Below, in pieces: positions 8,133-18,548 of a stretch of DNA of 64,000 bases (its first letter is position 1; each line of letters opens with the position of its first letter). Source of the DNA: Reyranella soli. GTDB taxonomy: Bacteria; Pseudomonadota; Alphaproteobacteria; Reyranellales; Reyranellaceae. The stretch covers positions 157,631 to 221,630 of the forward strand of contig NZ_BKAJ01000032.1 of the NCBI RefSeq assembly GCF_007992495.1, written 5' to 3'. The position numbers and the translations under genes are program-made. The notes beneath the pieces were generated by a model that did no database searches, was not told the origin of the DNA, and saw only the letters and a list, made by a program, of their open reading frames with translations.

Positions 8133-8896
8133 CAGCAGGTCTCCAGCACGCGGCGCAAATGGCCGGCGAGGGCCACGAACTCCGGCGTCTCGCGCATCGC
8201 CAGCCGCCGCGGCGTCGGCAGGGTGACCGGCACCAGCTCTCGCACCCGGCCCGGCCGGGCCGCCAGCAGCAGCACCTTCTGGCCGAGGAAAGCCGCCTCG
8301 TAGATCGAATGGGTGACGAACACGATCGTGGTTCCGGTCGATTCCCAGACCTGCAGCAGTTCCTCGTTCAGGCGATCGCGGGTGATTTCGTCGAGGGCGC
8401 CAAACGGCTCGTCCATCAGCAGCAGCCGCGGGCCCGAGACCAGGGCGCGGGCGATTGCCACGCGCTGGCGCATGCCGCCCGACAGCTCATGCGGATAGGC
8501 CTGCTCCCAGCCGGTAAGGCCGACCAGGGTCAGCAGGTCCTGCGGCGAGCGCGCGCCGGGCAGGGCCTTGCCGCCGCCCACTTCGAGCGGCAGCGTGACG
8601 TTCTCGAGCACGGTGCGCCACGGCAGGAGAGCGGCGTCCTGGAAGACGAAGCCGATCTCGCGGTTCTGCCGCGCGGTCGCGGGCGCATCGTCCAGCACGG
8701 AGATCCGTCCGCCGGTGGGCTCGATCAGGTCGGCCATCACCCGCAGCAAGGTCGACTTGCCGCAACCCGAGGGGCCGAGCAGGGTGAGGAAGCTGCCGCG
8801 CGGGATCGTGAGATCGATGTTTTCCAGCGCTGTGACCGTGCCGCGCTCCGTGGTGAAGCGTACGGTGATCCGCTCGCACTGAACGGCGATGGCCAT
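8132..8896 (-). CDS. ABC transporter ATP-binding protein, NitT/TauT (SsuB/TauB) family
   Basis: A 254-residue ABC ATPase with Walker A GPSGCGKST, Q-loop FVFQDAALLPWRTV, signature LSGGMRQRVAIARAL, Walker B LLLMDEPFGALDE and H-loop FVTHSIYEA. The sequence DAALLPWRTVLENV is usual in the SsuB/TauB group. It energises the permease encoded next, and starts four bases after the binding-protein gene, so the importer is a single transcriptional unit. Confidence 0.95.
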   Translation of the reverse strand: MAIAVQCERITVRFTTERGTVTALENIDLTIPRGSFLTLLGPSGCGKSTLLRVMADLIEPTGGRISVLDDAPATARQNREIGFVFQDAALLPWRTVLENVTLPLEVGGGKALPGARSPQDLLTLVGLTGWEQAYPHELSGGMRQRVAIARALVSGPRLLLMDEPFGALDEITRDRLNEELLQVWESTGTTIVFVTHSIYEAAFLGQKVLLLAARPGRVRELVPVTLPTPRRLAMRETPEFVALAGHLRRVLETC

Positions 8897-8900
8897 CGGC

Positions 8901-9938
8901 TCAGCCGACCTTGGCGCGGGCGCCCTTGGTGGCTTCGAGGATCTTGGTGGTGATCACGTCCTCGAGCTTGGGGGCGCCGGCGGAGAACTGCTTCAGGTCG
9001 TCGTAGAGCGCGATCTGCTCCTGCCAGATCGCCGGGTCGAAGGCGCCCCAGCCGTTGGCCTGCGTGTTGGCATTGAAGGCGAAGGTGAGCAGCACCTTGC
9101 TGCCCTCGACCTCGTCGGCGAGGTTGAGGTTGGAGTACTCCTTGACCAGCATCGCCGCGGCCTTGTCGGGATTCTTGAGCGCATATTCCCAGCCGCGCGA
9201 CGCGGCGCGGACATAGGCGGCGAGCATCTCGGGCTTCTTCTCGATCGTGGTCTTGGTCGCGTAGTAGGGCAGTGCATAGAGCCGCACGCCGGCGTCCCAC
9301 AGGCGGAGGTCGATGCGGTCGGGGCCGAGCGGCTTCAAGGTCGTGGTGTTGGTGATCCAGCCGCTCACCACATCGGTCTGGCCGGTCAGGATCGGCGTCA
9401 TCTCCGAGCCGATGATCACGATCTCGACGTCCTTCTCGGCGATGCCGTGCTTCTTCATCAGCGCATTCAGGAGGACCTTGGCGGTCGCCTGGATGCCGAC
9501 CTTCTTGCCGATGAAGTCCTTGGGCGCCCGTACCGGCTTCTTGGGCAGCGAGAAGTAGGCGTAGGGATGCTGCTGCAGGCCGGTGGCGAAGCACATCACC
9601 GGGATCTTCTGCGAGGCCGCCAGCATCAGCGAGGGGCTGGACGAGACCTGGCCGATGTCGTGACGTCCCGAGGCGACGACGGCGACGCCGTCGATGCTGG
9701 GCCCGCCGGGATGGATCACGACGTTGAGCTTCTCCTCCTCGAAGTAGCCGAGCTGCTTGGCGGCGATCTCGCCGATCTGGTTGTTGCCGGCGAGCCAGCC
9801 GAGCTGGAGATTGACGGTCTGGGTCTTGGCCTGGGCGAAGCCGCCTGAGGGCAGGAGGCCGGCGGCGGCGAAGCCGGTGGCCGCGGCTCCGGTCTTGAGC
9901 AGTGAGCGGCGGCGGATGCTGGAACCGAGCTGGCGCAT
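8901..9938 (-). CDS. ABC transporter substrate-binding protein, NMT1/SsuA-like, Tat-exported
   Basis: A 345-residue periplasmic binding protein. The N-terminus IRRRSLLKTGAAATGFAAAG with an AQA cleavage site is a twin-arginine signal, so it is probably exported folded. LGWLAGNNQIGEIAAKQLGYF and the VASGRHDIGQVSSSPSLMLA segment are typical of the NMT1/THI5 and SsuA group. ATG 9938 is chosen because GGGGAAG stands nine bases upstream and the signal begins there; earlier in-frame codons lie in the promoter region. It is the first gene of the operon, divergent from the LysR gene. Confidence 0.9.
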   Translation of the reverse strand: MRQLGSSIRRRSLLKTGAAATGFAAAGLLPSGGFAQAKTQTVNLQLGWLAGNNQIGEIAAKQLGYFEEEKLNVVIHPGGPSIDGVAVVASGRHDIGQVSSSPSLMLAASQKIPVMCFATGLQQHPYAYFSLPKKPVRAPKDFIGKKVGIQATAKVLLNALMKKHGIAEKDVEIVIIGSEMTPILTGQTDVVSGWITNTTTLKPLGPDRIDLRLWDAGVRLYALPYYATKTTIEKKPEMLAAYVRAASRGWEYALKNPDKAAAMLVKEYSNLNLADEVEGSKVLLTFAFNANTQANGWGAFDPAIWQEQIALYDDLKQFSAGAPKLEDVITTKILEATKGARAKVG

Positions 9939-9979
9939 GGCGACTTCCCCTTCGTCGTTCCCCGGTGAAACGCTATTGA

Positions 9980-10018
9980 CGCGCGGTGCTCTAGAAAAGA
10001 ACATTAATTCGCGCGGTG
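9980..10018. promoter_or_regulatory. Candidate LysR operator: two direct repeats one apart by 30 bp
   Basis: CGCGCGGTG occurs at 9980-9988 and again at 10010-10018, exactly 30 bp apart (about three helical turns), in the 134-bp gap between the binding-protein gene and the divergent LysR gene. TTGAC at 9976-9980 could belong to a -35 element. The spacing suits a LysR tetramer, but no binding site is proven by sequence. Confidence 0.35.
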
Positions 10019-10072
10019 TGCTGCTATTTCGGCATCACCCCGCCCAGGGCCAAAAGGGGAGGCCGAATCGCC

Positions 10073-11017
10073 ATGCATGCCGCGGTCCTGCGCTACTTCG
10101 ACCATGTCGCGCGCCACGGCTCGATCCGCAAGGCCGCCGATGCCCTGAGCGTCGCCTCGTCGGCGGTCAACCGGCAGATCCTGCGGCTCGAGGACGAGAT
10201 GGGCGTGACGCTGTTCGAGCGCGGCCGCAGCGGCGTGCGCCCGACGGCGGCCGGCGAATTGCTGCTGCGCCACGTGCGCGAGACGCAGAACGAATACCAG
10301 CGCACGCGGGCGGAGATCGCGAGCCTCGGCGGCACGGTGAGCGGCGACGTCCGCATCATCTCCCTGGAATCGATGCTGGTGCGCTTCCTGCCGCAGGTCG
10401 TCGACGAGATGTCGGCGCGCCATCCCAAGGTGACCTTCACCGTCCTCGCGGTGCATCCCAGCGAGATCGGCGAGGCGCTGCGGTCGGGCGACAACGACTT
10501 CGGCGTGCTGTTCGTCGATGCCCGCCATCGCGGCGTCGACGTCATCGCCGAGTTCCCGACCTCGGTCGGCGCGCTGATGCGGCCCGACCATCCGCTGGCC
10601 GGGCGAAAGTCGTTGACCTTGACCGAGTGCGTCGGCCACCCGGTGGTCATGCTGCAGGACCGCTGGCTGCTCGACGCCATCATGGCGATGGAGTTCGCGG
10701 GTTCGGGCGCGCGCCTGTCGCCACGCGTCGTCTCCAACTCCATCGAGTTCATGCGCCAAGTGATCCGCTCGGGCCTCGGCATCGGCTTCTTCACGCCGAT
10801 CGGCTTCATCGACGAGATCCGTCGTGGCGAGCTGGTGCACGTGCCGTTGGTCGAGCCGGGCCTGGCGCAGAGCCGCATCGGCATCCTGGTGCCGCGCTAT
10901 CGCCGCCTGTCGCCGCCCGCCCGGCTGATGATCAATCACATCAGCGAGCGGTTGGGCGCGTTCGCCGATTTTTTAGCCGCGCCGCCGCGCCGGCCGAAGC
11001 GACGGGGCAGGACCTGA
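10073..11017 (+). CDS. LysR-family transcriptional regulator
   Basis: A 314-residue regulator. The N-terminal winged helix-turn-helix is LRYFDHVARHGSIRKAADAL then SVASSAVNRQILRLEDEMGV, and LFERGRSGVRPTAAG is the standard LysR motif. The rest is a substrate-sensing periplasmic-binding-like domain, with the usual GLGIGFFTPIG segment near its end. ATG 10073 follows GGGGAGG at good distance. It is transcribed away from the importer operon and one base before the amidohydrolase, so it is the likely regulator of both, responding to the transported compound or a product. Confidence 0.93.
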   Translation: MHAAVLRYFDHVARHGSIRKAADALSVASSAVNRQILRLEDEMGVTLFERGRSGVRPTAAGELLLRHVRETQNEYQRTRAEIASLGGTVSGDVRIISLESMLVRFLPQVVDEMSARHPKVTFTVLAVHPSEIGEALRSGDNDFGVLFVDARHRGVDVIAEFPTSVGALMRPDHPLAGRKSLTLTECVGHPVVMLQDRWLLDAIMAMEFAGSGARLSPRVVSNSIEFMRQVIRSGLGIGFFTPIGFIDEIRRGELVHVPLVEPGLAQSRIGILVPRYRRLSPPARLMINHISERLGAFADFLAAPPRRPKRRGRT

Positions 11018-11018
11018 C

Positions 11019-12293
11019 ATGGCGATCGTTCTCACCGGCGGCGCCGTCCTCACGGTCAATGCTGCCAACGAATTCCTGCCGTCGGCCGATATCCGGATCG
11101 AAGGCGAGGTCATCGCGGCACTCGGCCCGGCGGGCAGCCTGGCCCGGCCGAGCGACACGCTGCTCGACTGCAGCGAGGCGCTGATCACGCCCGGGCTGGT
11201 CAACGTCCACACTCATGCCGCGACCGCCTTCTATCGCGGCATGGCCGAGGACCAGCCGCGCGAATTCTGGTCGGCGGGCTATGCGATGCCTGGCCAGGAG
11301 AGCTTCACGGTCGAGGACCACGTGCTCTCCGTACGCGCCGCCTGCGCCGAGTTCCTGCTGAATGGCGTCACCTGCATCGCCGATCGGCTGGGCAACATGG
11401 ACCGCATCGCGCCGGGCATCGAGGCTTCGGGCATCCGCGCCGTGGTCGGCCATTCCCTGGTCGATGCCAGGGCGCCGGCCGACTGGAAGACGGCCGACGC
11501 GGTCATCGAGCGCTATGGCACCGACCCGAGCTGCCGCATCTTCGCCGGCATCGCCCCGCACGCTCTCGATACCTGCTCCGATGCGCTCCTGAGGGAGTGC
11601 GCGCGGCGCGCCGAGAAGACGGGCGCCCGTGTCTTCATCCATGTTGCGCAGAACGAGCCGGAGGTCGCCGCCGTGCGGCGGCGCGGCCATGACGGTGCGC
11701 TGGCCTGCCTGATCGCGACCGGTCTCGCGACGCCGAGCACCGTCGCCGCGCACGCGATCTATCTCAGCGACGCGGAATTCGATGCCTGGCCGACCTATGG
11801 CATCGCCATCGCCCATTGCCCGGCGAGCAATCTAAAGATCGAGGCGCGAACTCTGCCGCTGGCATGCCTGGCAGGCCGCGTGACGATCGGGCTCGGCACC
11901 GACTGGACCGCCTCGAACAACGCCATGGACATGTTGGCCGAGGCGCGACTTGCCGCGCTGGTCGGCAAGATGCGGGCCGACGATCCGCAGGCGCTGCCGG
12001 TCCAGCAGATGGTGCGCATGCTGACCATCGACGGCGCGCGCGCCCTTGGCCTCGACGGACTCACAGGCAGCATCGAAGTCGGCAAGCGCGCGGACCTCGT
12101 CGTGTTCGACGGCAACAAGCTCGAGGCCACGCCGGTGCATGATCCGGCGGCGAACCTGATCTATTCGCTCAATCCGCGTGCGGTGCGCGACGTGCTGGTC
12201 GACGGTGCGCTGTTGGTGCGCAATGGCAAGCTGACATGGGACGACGAGGCTGCCCTGGCGCGGCAGCAGCGGACGCGTGGCGCCAGACGCTAG
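11019..12293 (+). CDS. Metal-dependent amidohydrolase (ATZ/TRZ, MtaD-like)
   Basis: A 424-residue cytosolic hydrolase of the cyclic-amidine / chlorohydrolase group. Metal ligands are visible in order: NVHTHAATAFYRG (~61-73), HVAQNEPE, AAHAIYLSD and GTDWTASNNAMD. The N-terminal LTGGAVLTVNAANEFLPSAD and C-terminal SIEVGKRADLVVFDG form the usual beta-sandwich. Family members deaminate S-adenosylhomocysteine or methylthioadenosine, guanine, or triazines, so substrate is open. It starts one base after the LysR stop and is probably co-transcribed with it. Its context suggests hydrolysis of an N-containing compound handled by the divergent importer operon. Confidence 0.85.
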   Translation: MAIVLTGGAVLTVNAANEFLPSADIRIEGEVIAALGPAGSLARPSDTLLDCSEALITPGLVNVHTHAATAFYRGMAEDQPREFWSAGYAMPGQESFTVEDHVLSVRAACAEFLLNGVTCIADRLGNMDRIAPGIEASGIRAVVGHSLVDARAPADWKTADAVIERYGTDPSCRIFAGIAPHALDTCSDALLRECARRAEKTGARVFIHVAQNEPEVAAVRRRGHDGALACLIATGLATPSTVAAHAIYLSDAEFDAWPTYGIAIAHCPASNLKIEARTLPLACLAGRVTIGLGTDWTASNNAMDMLAEARLAALVGKMRADDPQALPVQQMVRMLTIDGARALGLDGLTGSIEVGKRADLVVFDGNKLEATPVHDPAANLIYSLNPRAVRDVLVDGALLVRNGKLTWDDEAALARQQRTRGARR

Positions 12294-12296
12294 ATA

Positions 12297-12380
12297 GCAG
12301 CTGCCCTTAGATCAGCTGCCCTTAGATCAGCTGCCCTTAGATCAGCTGCCCTTAGATCAGCTGCCCTTAGATCAGCTGCC
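12297..12380. repeat. 15-bp tandem repeat, about 5.5 copies
   Basis: CTGCCCTTAGATCAG occurs five times in perfect tandem (12301-12375), with a partial copy at each side. On the minus strand each unit reads CAG CTG ATC TAA GGG, that is Q-L-I-stop-G. It is therefore a tandem amplification of the last codons and stop of the small gene at 12367-12567. Confidence 0.95.
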
Positions 12381-12567
12381 AGTGCACCAAGGCACACAGG
12401 GCGACGGCAGCAGCGAACGTCCCGTACAGCGCGAGCGTCAGCGGTCGGAGCTGGCGGACATTGTCGTTGGCCGGCCGGCCGAGCCGCACGATGCGCGGCA
12501 GCGGCCTGGAGTTCTGCTCGGCCGCCCAAGTCGTTGCCAGGCGCGGCCCTCGCGATGATCTTGCCAT
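12367..12567 (-). CDS. Small single-span membrane protein of unknown function
   Basis: A 66-residue protein with a basic N-terminal half (RIVRLGRPANDNVRQLRP) and one C-terminal hydrophobic segment (LALYGTFAAAVALCALVHW). ATG 12567 follows GGGAGGAAG at good distance, which supports a real gene. I do not recognise the family. Its stop codon lies inside the first unit of the 15-bp tandem repeat, so slippage there would leave the protein unchanged and only lengthen the transcript's tail. Confidence 0.6.
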   Translation of the reverse strand: MARSSRGPRLATTWAAEQNSRPLPRIVRLGRPANDNVRQLRPLTLALYGTFAAAVALCALVHWQLI

Positions 12568-12601
12568 GTCTCGCTTCCTCCCAGGATAGCGATCTGGTTC
12601 T

Positions 12602-13900
<1,299 letters not shown>

Positions 13901-13942
13901 AGCTCACTCTTTCAGCTCGATTTCACGGGTTCGGGGGCACCC

Positions 13943-13963
13943 TAACAAGCCCCCTCCGGGGGC
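13943..13963 (-). terminator. Hairpin terminator after the EamA gene
   Basis: On the minus strand GCCCCC-GGA-GGGGGC (13963-13949) forms a perfect 6-bp GC stem followed by TTGTTA. It stands 20 bases past the EamA stop and upstream of gltA, so it would separate the two transcripts. The T-tract is short, hence moderate confidence. Confidence 0.5.
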
Positions 13964-13983
13964 GCAATTGTACTGGCCAGCCG

Positions 13984-14865
13984 CTATTTCGCGGCCCGCA
14001 GCAGCCCTGCGATCCGGCCGTCGATCAGCGCCAACCCGACGCCGATCAGGGCCATTCCCGCGAAATGCCGCGGCGCCAGCCGCTCGCCCAGCACGAGCGC
14101 TCCCAAAAGGATGGCGGTGACTGGGATCAGGAATGTGACAAGCAGCAGATTGGTGGCGCCGGCGGCCTCGAGGATGCGGAAATAGAGCACATAGGCCAGC
14201 GCCGTCGACAGCAGCGCCAGGCCGACCAGCGCCAGGCACACCGTGAGTGACGGCGGCGCGGGCAGCAGCCATGGCTGGTCGACGAGCAACATGATCGGAA
14301 GAATCAACACTGCACTGGCCGTGACTTGTCCTGCCGCAGCCTCGGTCGGCGCGATCCCCATGCGCCGGAAGCGCCGGCCGTAGACGCCGGCGAAGGAATA
14401 GGAGAGGGCCGCCGCCAGGCAGGCCGTTTGGCCCCACAGCGCTGAGCCGCCGACCAGGGCGCTCCGTCCGATCAGAGTGACGACGCCCAAAAGGCCCGTC
14501 AGCAGGGCTGCGATCTTGGTGCGGTCGATCTTCTCGTCGGCCGTGAGGAAGTGGGCGACGACCAGGGTGAAGAGCGGCGTGGTGGCGTTGAGGATCGAGG
14601 CCAGTCCTGACGCGATCTCGGTCTGGCCCCAGAAGATCAGGCTGAAGGGCAGCGCGTTGTTCAGCAGGCCCATGGTGAAATAGGCACGCCATGGCGCGTC
14701 GCGCCGTAGCGGCACGACCATCGCCAGCGCCAGCGCCGCCAGCGAAACGCGGACGAACACGACGGTGAACGGACCGATCTCGCTCAACGCCACCTTGGCG
14801 AAGAAGAACGAGCCGCCCCACAGAACGGAGAGCGAGAGCAGCCAGATCCAGACGCGCGCAGCCAT
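13984..14865 (-). CDS. EamA/DMT-family exporter
   Basis: A 293-residue inner-membrane protein with about ten hydrophobic segments in two homologous halves, as in the drug/metabolite transporter family. LLSLSVLWGGSFFFAKVAL opens the first EamA domain and ACLAAALSYSFAGVYGRRF the second; LVTFLIPVTAILLGALVLGE is the usual end of the second repeat. Substrates range from amino acids to amines and are not predictable here. It sits between gltX and gltA and looks like an insertion into the conserved order. Confidence 0.88.
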   Translation of the reverse strand: MAARVWIWLLSLSVLWGGSFFFAKVALSEIGPFTVVFVRVSLAALALAMVVPLRRDAPWRAYFTMGLLNNALPFSLIFWGQTEIASGLASILNATTPLFTLVVAHFLTADEKIDRTKIAALLTGLLGVVTLIGRSALVGGSALWGQTACLAAALSYSFAGVYGRRFRRMGIAPTEAAAGQVTASAVLILPIMLLVDQPWLLPAPPSLTVCLALVGLALLSTALAYVLYFRILEAAGATNLLLVTFLIPVTAILLGALVLGERLAPRHFAGMALIGVGLALIDGRIAGLLRAAK

Positions 14866-14898
14866 CCGCCGAGTGTGGCGGCCGGCTCGGCGCCGCTT

Positions 14899-16302
14899 CT
14901 ATCCGCCGGCGGCCAGCAATCTTTTCTTGGTCTCGACGGGTCCGAGGATCGCCACGACCTCGAAGATGCCGGGCGACGCCGTCGAGCCGGTGAGGGCGAC
15001 GCGCAACGGCTGGGCGACCTGGCCCAACTTCACGTTCTCGGCCTCGGCGAAGCGGCGCACGGCTTCCTCGAGCGGCTTCTCGCTCCAGTCCGTGACGCCG
15101 TCGAAAGCGGCGGCGAGCCGGGCGAGCAGCGCCTTGCTGTCGGGCGTGAGCTGGGCGCGCGCCTTGTCGTCGGCGATCGGCGGGGCGCCGTCGCTGGCAT
15201 AGAAGACGAGGTTGTCGCCAAGCTCGGTCACCGTGCGCGAGCGCTGCTTGACCCCGCCCAGGCCGCGCGCGATGCGCGCCACACCGACCTGATCGACGGC
15301 GCGGCCGAGCTTCGCCTCGACGCGCGGCAGCACCAGCGGCAGCAGCTCGGCGTCGGGCGCCTCGCGCAGATAGTGGGCGTTGAGGTTGGTGAGCTTCACC
15401 GTGTCGAAGCGCGACGCCGAGCGGCCGACGCCTGGCAAGTCGAACCACTCGATCGCCTGCTTGGTCGAGATGATCTCGTCGTCGCCGTGGCCCCAGCCCA
15501 GCCGCAGCAGGTAGTTGCGCAGTGCCTCGGGCAGGAAGCCCATGTCGCGGTAGGCATCGACGCCGAGCGCGCCGTGGCGCTTGCTGAGCTTGGCGCCGTC
15601 GGATCCGTGGATCAGCGGGATGTGGGCATAGACCGGCTCGGGCCAGCCCATGGCCTTGATGATCTGCAGCTGGCGGAAGGCGTTGTTGAGATGGTCGTCG
15701 CCGCGGATCACGTGCGTGATGCCCATGTCGTGGTCGTCGACCACGACGGCATGCATGTAGGTCGGCGTGCCGTCGGCGCGCAGCAGGATCATGTCGTCGA
15801 GCTGGGCGTTCTCGACCTTGACCTCGCCCTGCACGGCGTCCTGGATCACCGTCTGGCCGTTCTGCGGCGCCTTCAGACGGATCACCGGCGCCACGCCCGG
15901 CGGCGCGTCTTTCGGGTCACGATCGCGCCAGCGGCCGTCGTAGCGCATCGGCACGCCGGCGCGCTTCTGTGCCTGGCGCATCTCGTCCAGTTCCTGGGGC
16001 GAGGCGTAGCAGTAGTAGGCCTTGCCCTCTGCCAGCATCTGGCGCGCGACCTCGGCATGCCGCTCGGCGCGCGGGAACTGGTAGATGACGTCGCCGTCCC
16101 AATCGAGGCCGAGCCACGACAGGCCGTCGATGATCGCCTCGACGGCCGCGGGCGTCGAGCGGGCGCGGTCGGTGTCCTCGATGCGCAGCAGGTACTTGCC
16201 ACCGTGATGGCGGGCGTACAGCCAGTTGAAGAGCGCCGTGCGTGCGCCGCCGATATGCAGAAAGCCGGTGGGCGAGGGGGCGAAACGGGTGACGACGGTC
16301 AT
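14899..16302 (-). CDS. gltX: Glutamate--tRNA ligase
   Basis: A 467-residue class I aminoacyl-tRNA synthetase. The HIGH-type motif is in [20 protein letters not shown] and the KMSKS-type motif is KLSKRHGA. The catalytic domain also has [11 protein letters not shown]. The C-terminal helical part is the anticodon-binding region. Whether it charges only tRNA-Glu or also tRNA-Gln is not visible. Downstream lies EamA with a 33-bp gap; the comEC gene is divergent. Confidence 0.97.
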   Translation of the reverse strand: MTVVTRFAPSPTGFLHIGGARTALFNWLYARHHGGKYLLRIEDTDRARSTPAAVEAIIDGLSWLGLDWDGDVIYQFPRAERHAEVARQMLAEGKAYYCYASPQELDEMRQAQKRAGVPMRYDGRWRDRDPKDAPPGVAPVIRLKAPQNGQTVIQDAVQGEVKVENAQLDDMILLRADGTPTYMHAVVVDDHDMGITHVIRGDDHLNNAFRQLQIIKAMGWPEPVYAHIPLIHGSDGAKLSKRHGALGVDAYRDMGFLPEALRNYLLRLGWGHGDDEIISTKQAIEWFDLPGVGRSASRFDTVKLTNLNAHYLREAPDAELLPLVLPRVEAKLGRAVDQVGVARIARGLGGVKQRSRTVTELGDNLVFYASDGAPPIADDKARAQLTPDSKALLARLAAAFDGVTDWSEKPLEEAVRRFAEAENVKLGQVAQPLRVALTGSTASPGIFEVVAILGPVETKKRLLAAGG

Positions 16303-16418
16303 GACCTAGAGGGGCATTGTTCAGGGTTCGCGCGGGTTTTGCCGCATTTCGGCCGAAAAAGCGCGCCGTAGGTAGGCGAGCGTCCCAACGCTGTCAAACA
16401 ACGGGAGGGGGAGACGGC

Positions 16419-18548
16419 GTGGCGGGCGCGCGTGCCTGGATCCTGAACCAGCTCGATGCCGAGCGCAGCCGCTGGATGCTGTGGCTGCCGGTGGCGCTGG
16501 GCCTGGGCATCGCGATCTACTTCGAACTGCCGAGCGAGCCCGCCCTGTGGCTGGGGCCGGTGCTGGCGGCCGTCGCCCTGGCGCTGGTGTTCTTCGCGCC
16601 GGCCGGCAGTCTTGCCCGCGCGGTGGCGATCGGACTGGTCGCGGCCGCCGTAGGCTTCGGCCTGATCGCCTGGCGCACGGCGAGCGTCGCTGCGCCGACG
16701 CTCAGCCGGCCATTGTTCAACGTCAACGTCGAGGGCCGCATCGCCGACATCCAGCGCCTGCCCGAGGGCGTGCGGGTCGTGCTCGAGGCGGTGCGGCTTA
16801 AGGGCAGCGGCGTGCCGCCGCCGGAGATGACGCCGGTGCGGCTGCGCGTCTCGCTGAGCAAGGGGGCACCGCCGCTGCATGTCGGCGATCGCATCCTTGT
16901 GCTGGCCAACATCTCGCCGCCCGCCGGGCCCGCGGCACCCGGCGCCTTCGATTTCCAGCGCGTCGCCTGGTACCAGCAGCTCGGCGCGGTGGGCTATGCG
17001 CTGGCGCCCGCCGCCGTCATCGAGCCCGGCAAGCCCGACGGCTTCGTGCGCGCCATCGATGCGCTCAGGGCCGACGTCGTCGACCGCATCATGAAGGCGC
17101 TGCCCGGGCCTGAAGGCGGTGTGGTCGCGGCCTTGCTGGCGGGCGAGCAGACCGCGGTCGACAAGGACGTCACCCAGGCGATGCGCGATTCGGGGCTGGC
17201 CCACATCCTGTCGATCTCGGGCCTGCACATCGTGTTCGTCGTCGCCCTGGTCATGGGCCTGGTGCGCCACGGCATCGCGCTCATCCCGCCGCTCGCCTTG
17301 CGCATCGACGCCAAGAAGATCGCGGCCGTGCTCGCTCTCATGGTGGCGTTGTTCTACACCGCGCTCGCAGGCGCTCCTGTGCCCGCGCAGCGCGCCTGCG
17401 CCATGGCGGGCTTCGCCTTGCTCGCCATCCTGCTCGACCGGACGGCCTTGTCGCTGCGCCTGATCGCCTGGTCGGCGGTGATCGTGCTGGCCATCGCGCC
17501 CGACTCGCTGACCGGCGCCTCGTTCCAGATGTCGTTCGCCGCCGTGGTCGCCCTGATCGCGGCCTGGGAAGCGGCGGCCGGCTGGCGCCGCCGCCTGCAT
17601 GAGCGCGCCGACCGCGCGCGCTATCGCTGGCTGTGGCGGCTCGGCGCCGCCATCGCGGCCAGCCTCGCCACCACGCTGATCGCCTCGATCGCCACCGGCG
17701 CCTTCGCCGCCTACCACTTCAACCGCCTGTCGCTGCTCGGCGTCGTCGCCAACCTCTTTGGCGTGCCGCTCACCGGTTTCTGGATCATGCCGTGGGGGCT
17801 TCTGGCGATGCTGCTGATGCCGCTCGGGCTGGAGCGCTTCGCCCTGGTGCCCATGGGCTGGGGCGTCGACTGGCTGAACGCCATCGCCAAGTATGTCGGC
17901 AACTGGCCGGATGCGGCGACCCTGGTGCCGTCGATGCCGGGCGCCAGCCTGTGGCTGATCACCGTCGGCGGGCTGTGGTTCTGCCTGTGGCGCCATCGCT
18001 GGCGCTTCGCCGGGCTGCCGGTCGTGGTGGCCGGCCTGCTGCTCGGCCCGCCACCGGCGCCCGACCTGCTGATGAGCGACGACGGCCGCGTGCTCGGCCT
18101 GCGCGACGAGAAGGGCGTGGTCCATGTCGCGTCCTCGCGCGTCGACCGTTTCGTCGCCGACACCTGGGCGCGGCGCAGCGGCCAGGAGGGCGCCAAGCGC
18201 TGGCTCGCCAGCGCCGACGAGGAGGCTGCCGGCCTCGGCTGCCGCACCGGCCTCTGCCGCTGGCGCAAGGGGCCGTGGCGCATCGCCCTGGTGAGCGACG
18301 ACCGGCGGCTGGCCGAAGCCTGCGCCGACGCCGACATCGTGCTGGCGACCGTCGACGCCCAGGGCCGCTGCCGCGGCCCGCGCCTGGTGATCGACCGCCG
18401 CGACGCCTGGCGCGAGGGCGCGCAGGCGCTGTGGCTCGACGAGCAGGGCGTGCGGCGCGAGACCGCCAATGCGCGACGCGGCGATCGGCCGTGGGTGCCG
18501 GGCAGCCCGAGCCGTCAGGCCGTGCCGGTGAAGGCGCCGGGAATCTGA
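16419..18548 (+). CDS. comEC: ComEC/Rec2 family competence protein
   Basis: A 709-residue inner-membrane protein forming the DNA-uptake channel in competent bacteria. The order is two or three N-terminal spans, a DUF4131-like soluble domain (RPLFNVNVEGRIADIQRLPE), and the Competence domain with the signature HILSISGLHIVFVVAL and GAPVPAQRACAMAG. The C-terminal part is short and lacks the HxHxDH motif of the metallo-beta-lactamase domain, so it resembles the reduced alphaproteobacterial form. GTG 16419 follows GGGAGGGGGAG; an upstream ATG at 16317 lacks such a site. Its place next to lexA is conserved in alphaproteobacteria. Confidence 0.9.
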   Translation: MAGARAWILNQLDAERSRWMLWLPVALGLGIAIYFELPSEPALWLGPVLAAVALALVFFAPAGSLARAVAIGLVAAAVGFGLIAWRTASVAAPTLSRPLFNVNVEGRIADIQRLPEGVRVVLEAVRLKGSGVPPPEMTPVRLRVSLSKGAPPLHVGDRILVLANISPPAGPAAPGAFDFQRVAWYQQLGAVGYALAPAAVIEPGKPDGFVRAIDALRADVVDRIMKALPGPEGGVVAALLAGEQTAVDKDVTQAMRDSGLAHILSISGLHIVFVVALVMGLVRHGIALIPPLALRIDAKKIAAVLALMVALFYTALAGAPVPAQRACAMAGFALLAILLDRTALSLRLIAWSAVIVLAIAPDSLTGASFQMSFAAVVALIAAWEAAAGWRRRLHERADRARYRWLWRLGAAIAASLATTLIASIATGAFAAYHFNRLSLLGVVANLFGVPLTGFWIMPWGLLAMLLMPLGLERFALVPMGWGVDWLNAIAKYVGNWPDAATLVPSMPGASLWLITVGGLWFCLWRHRWRFAGLPVVVAGLLLGPPPAPDLLMSDDGRVLGLRDEKGVVHVASSRVDRFVADTWARRSGQEGAKRWLASADEEAAGLGCRTGLCRWRKGPWRIALVSDDRRLAEACADADIVLATVDAQGRCRGPRLVIDRRDAWREGAQALWLDEQGVRRETANARRGDRPWVPGSPSRQAVPVKAPGI

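Noticed and set aside
12297..12380. CRISPR-like array
   Set aside because: The 15-bp units are directly tandem with no spacers and coincide with a gene's stop codon region.
16299..18125. 608-codon open frame on the minus strand
   Set aside because: It is antisense to comEC, which has the recognisable domains and ribosome site; the Arg/Gln/His-rich product is typical of a GC-rich shadow frame.
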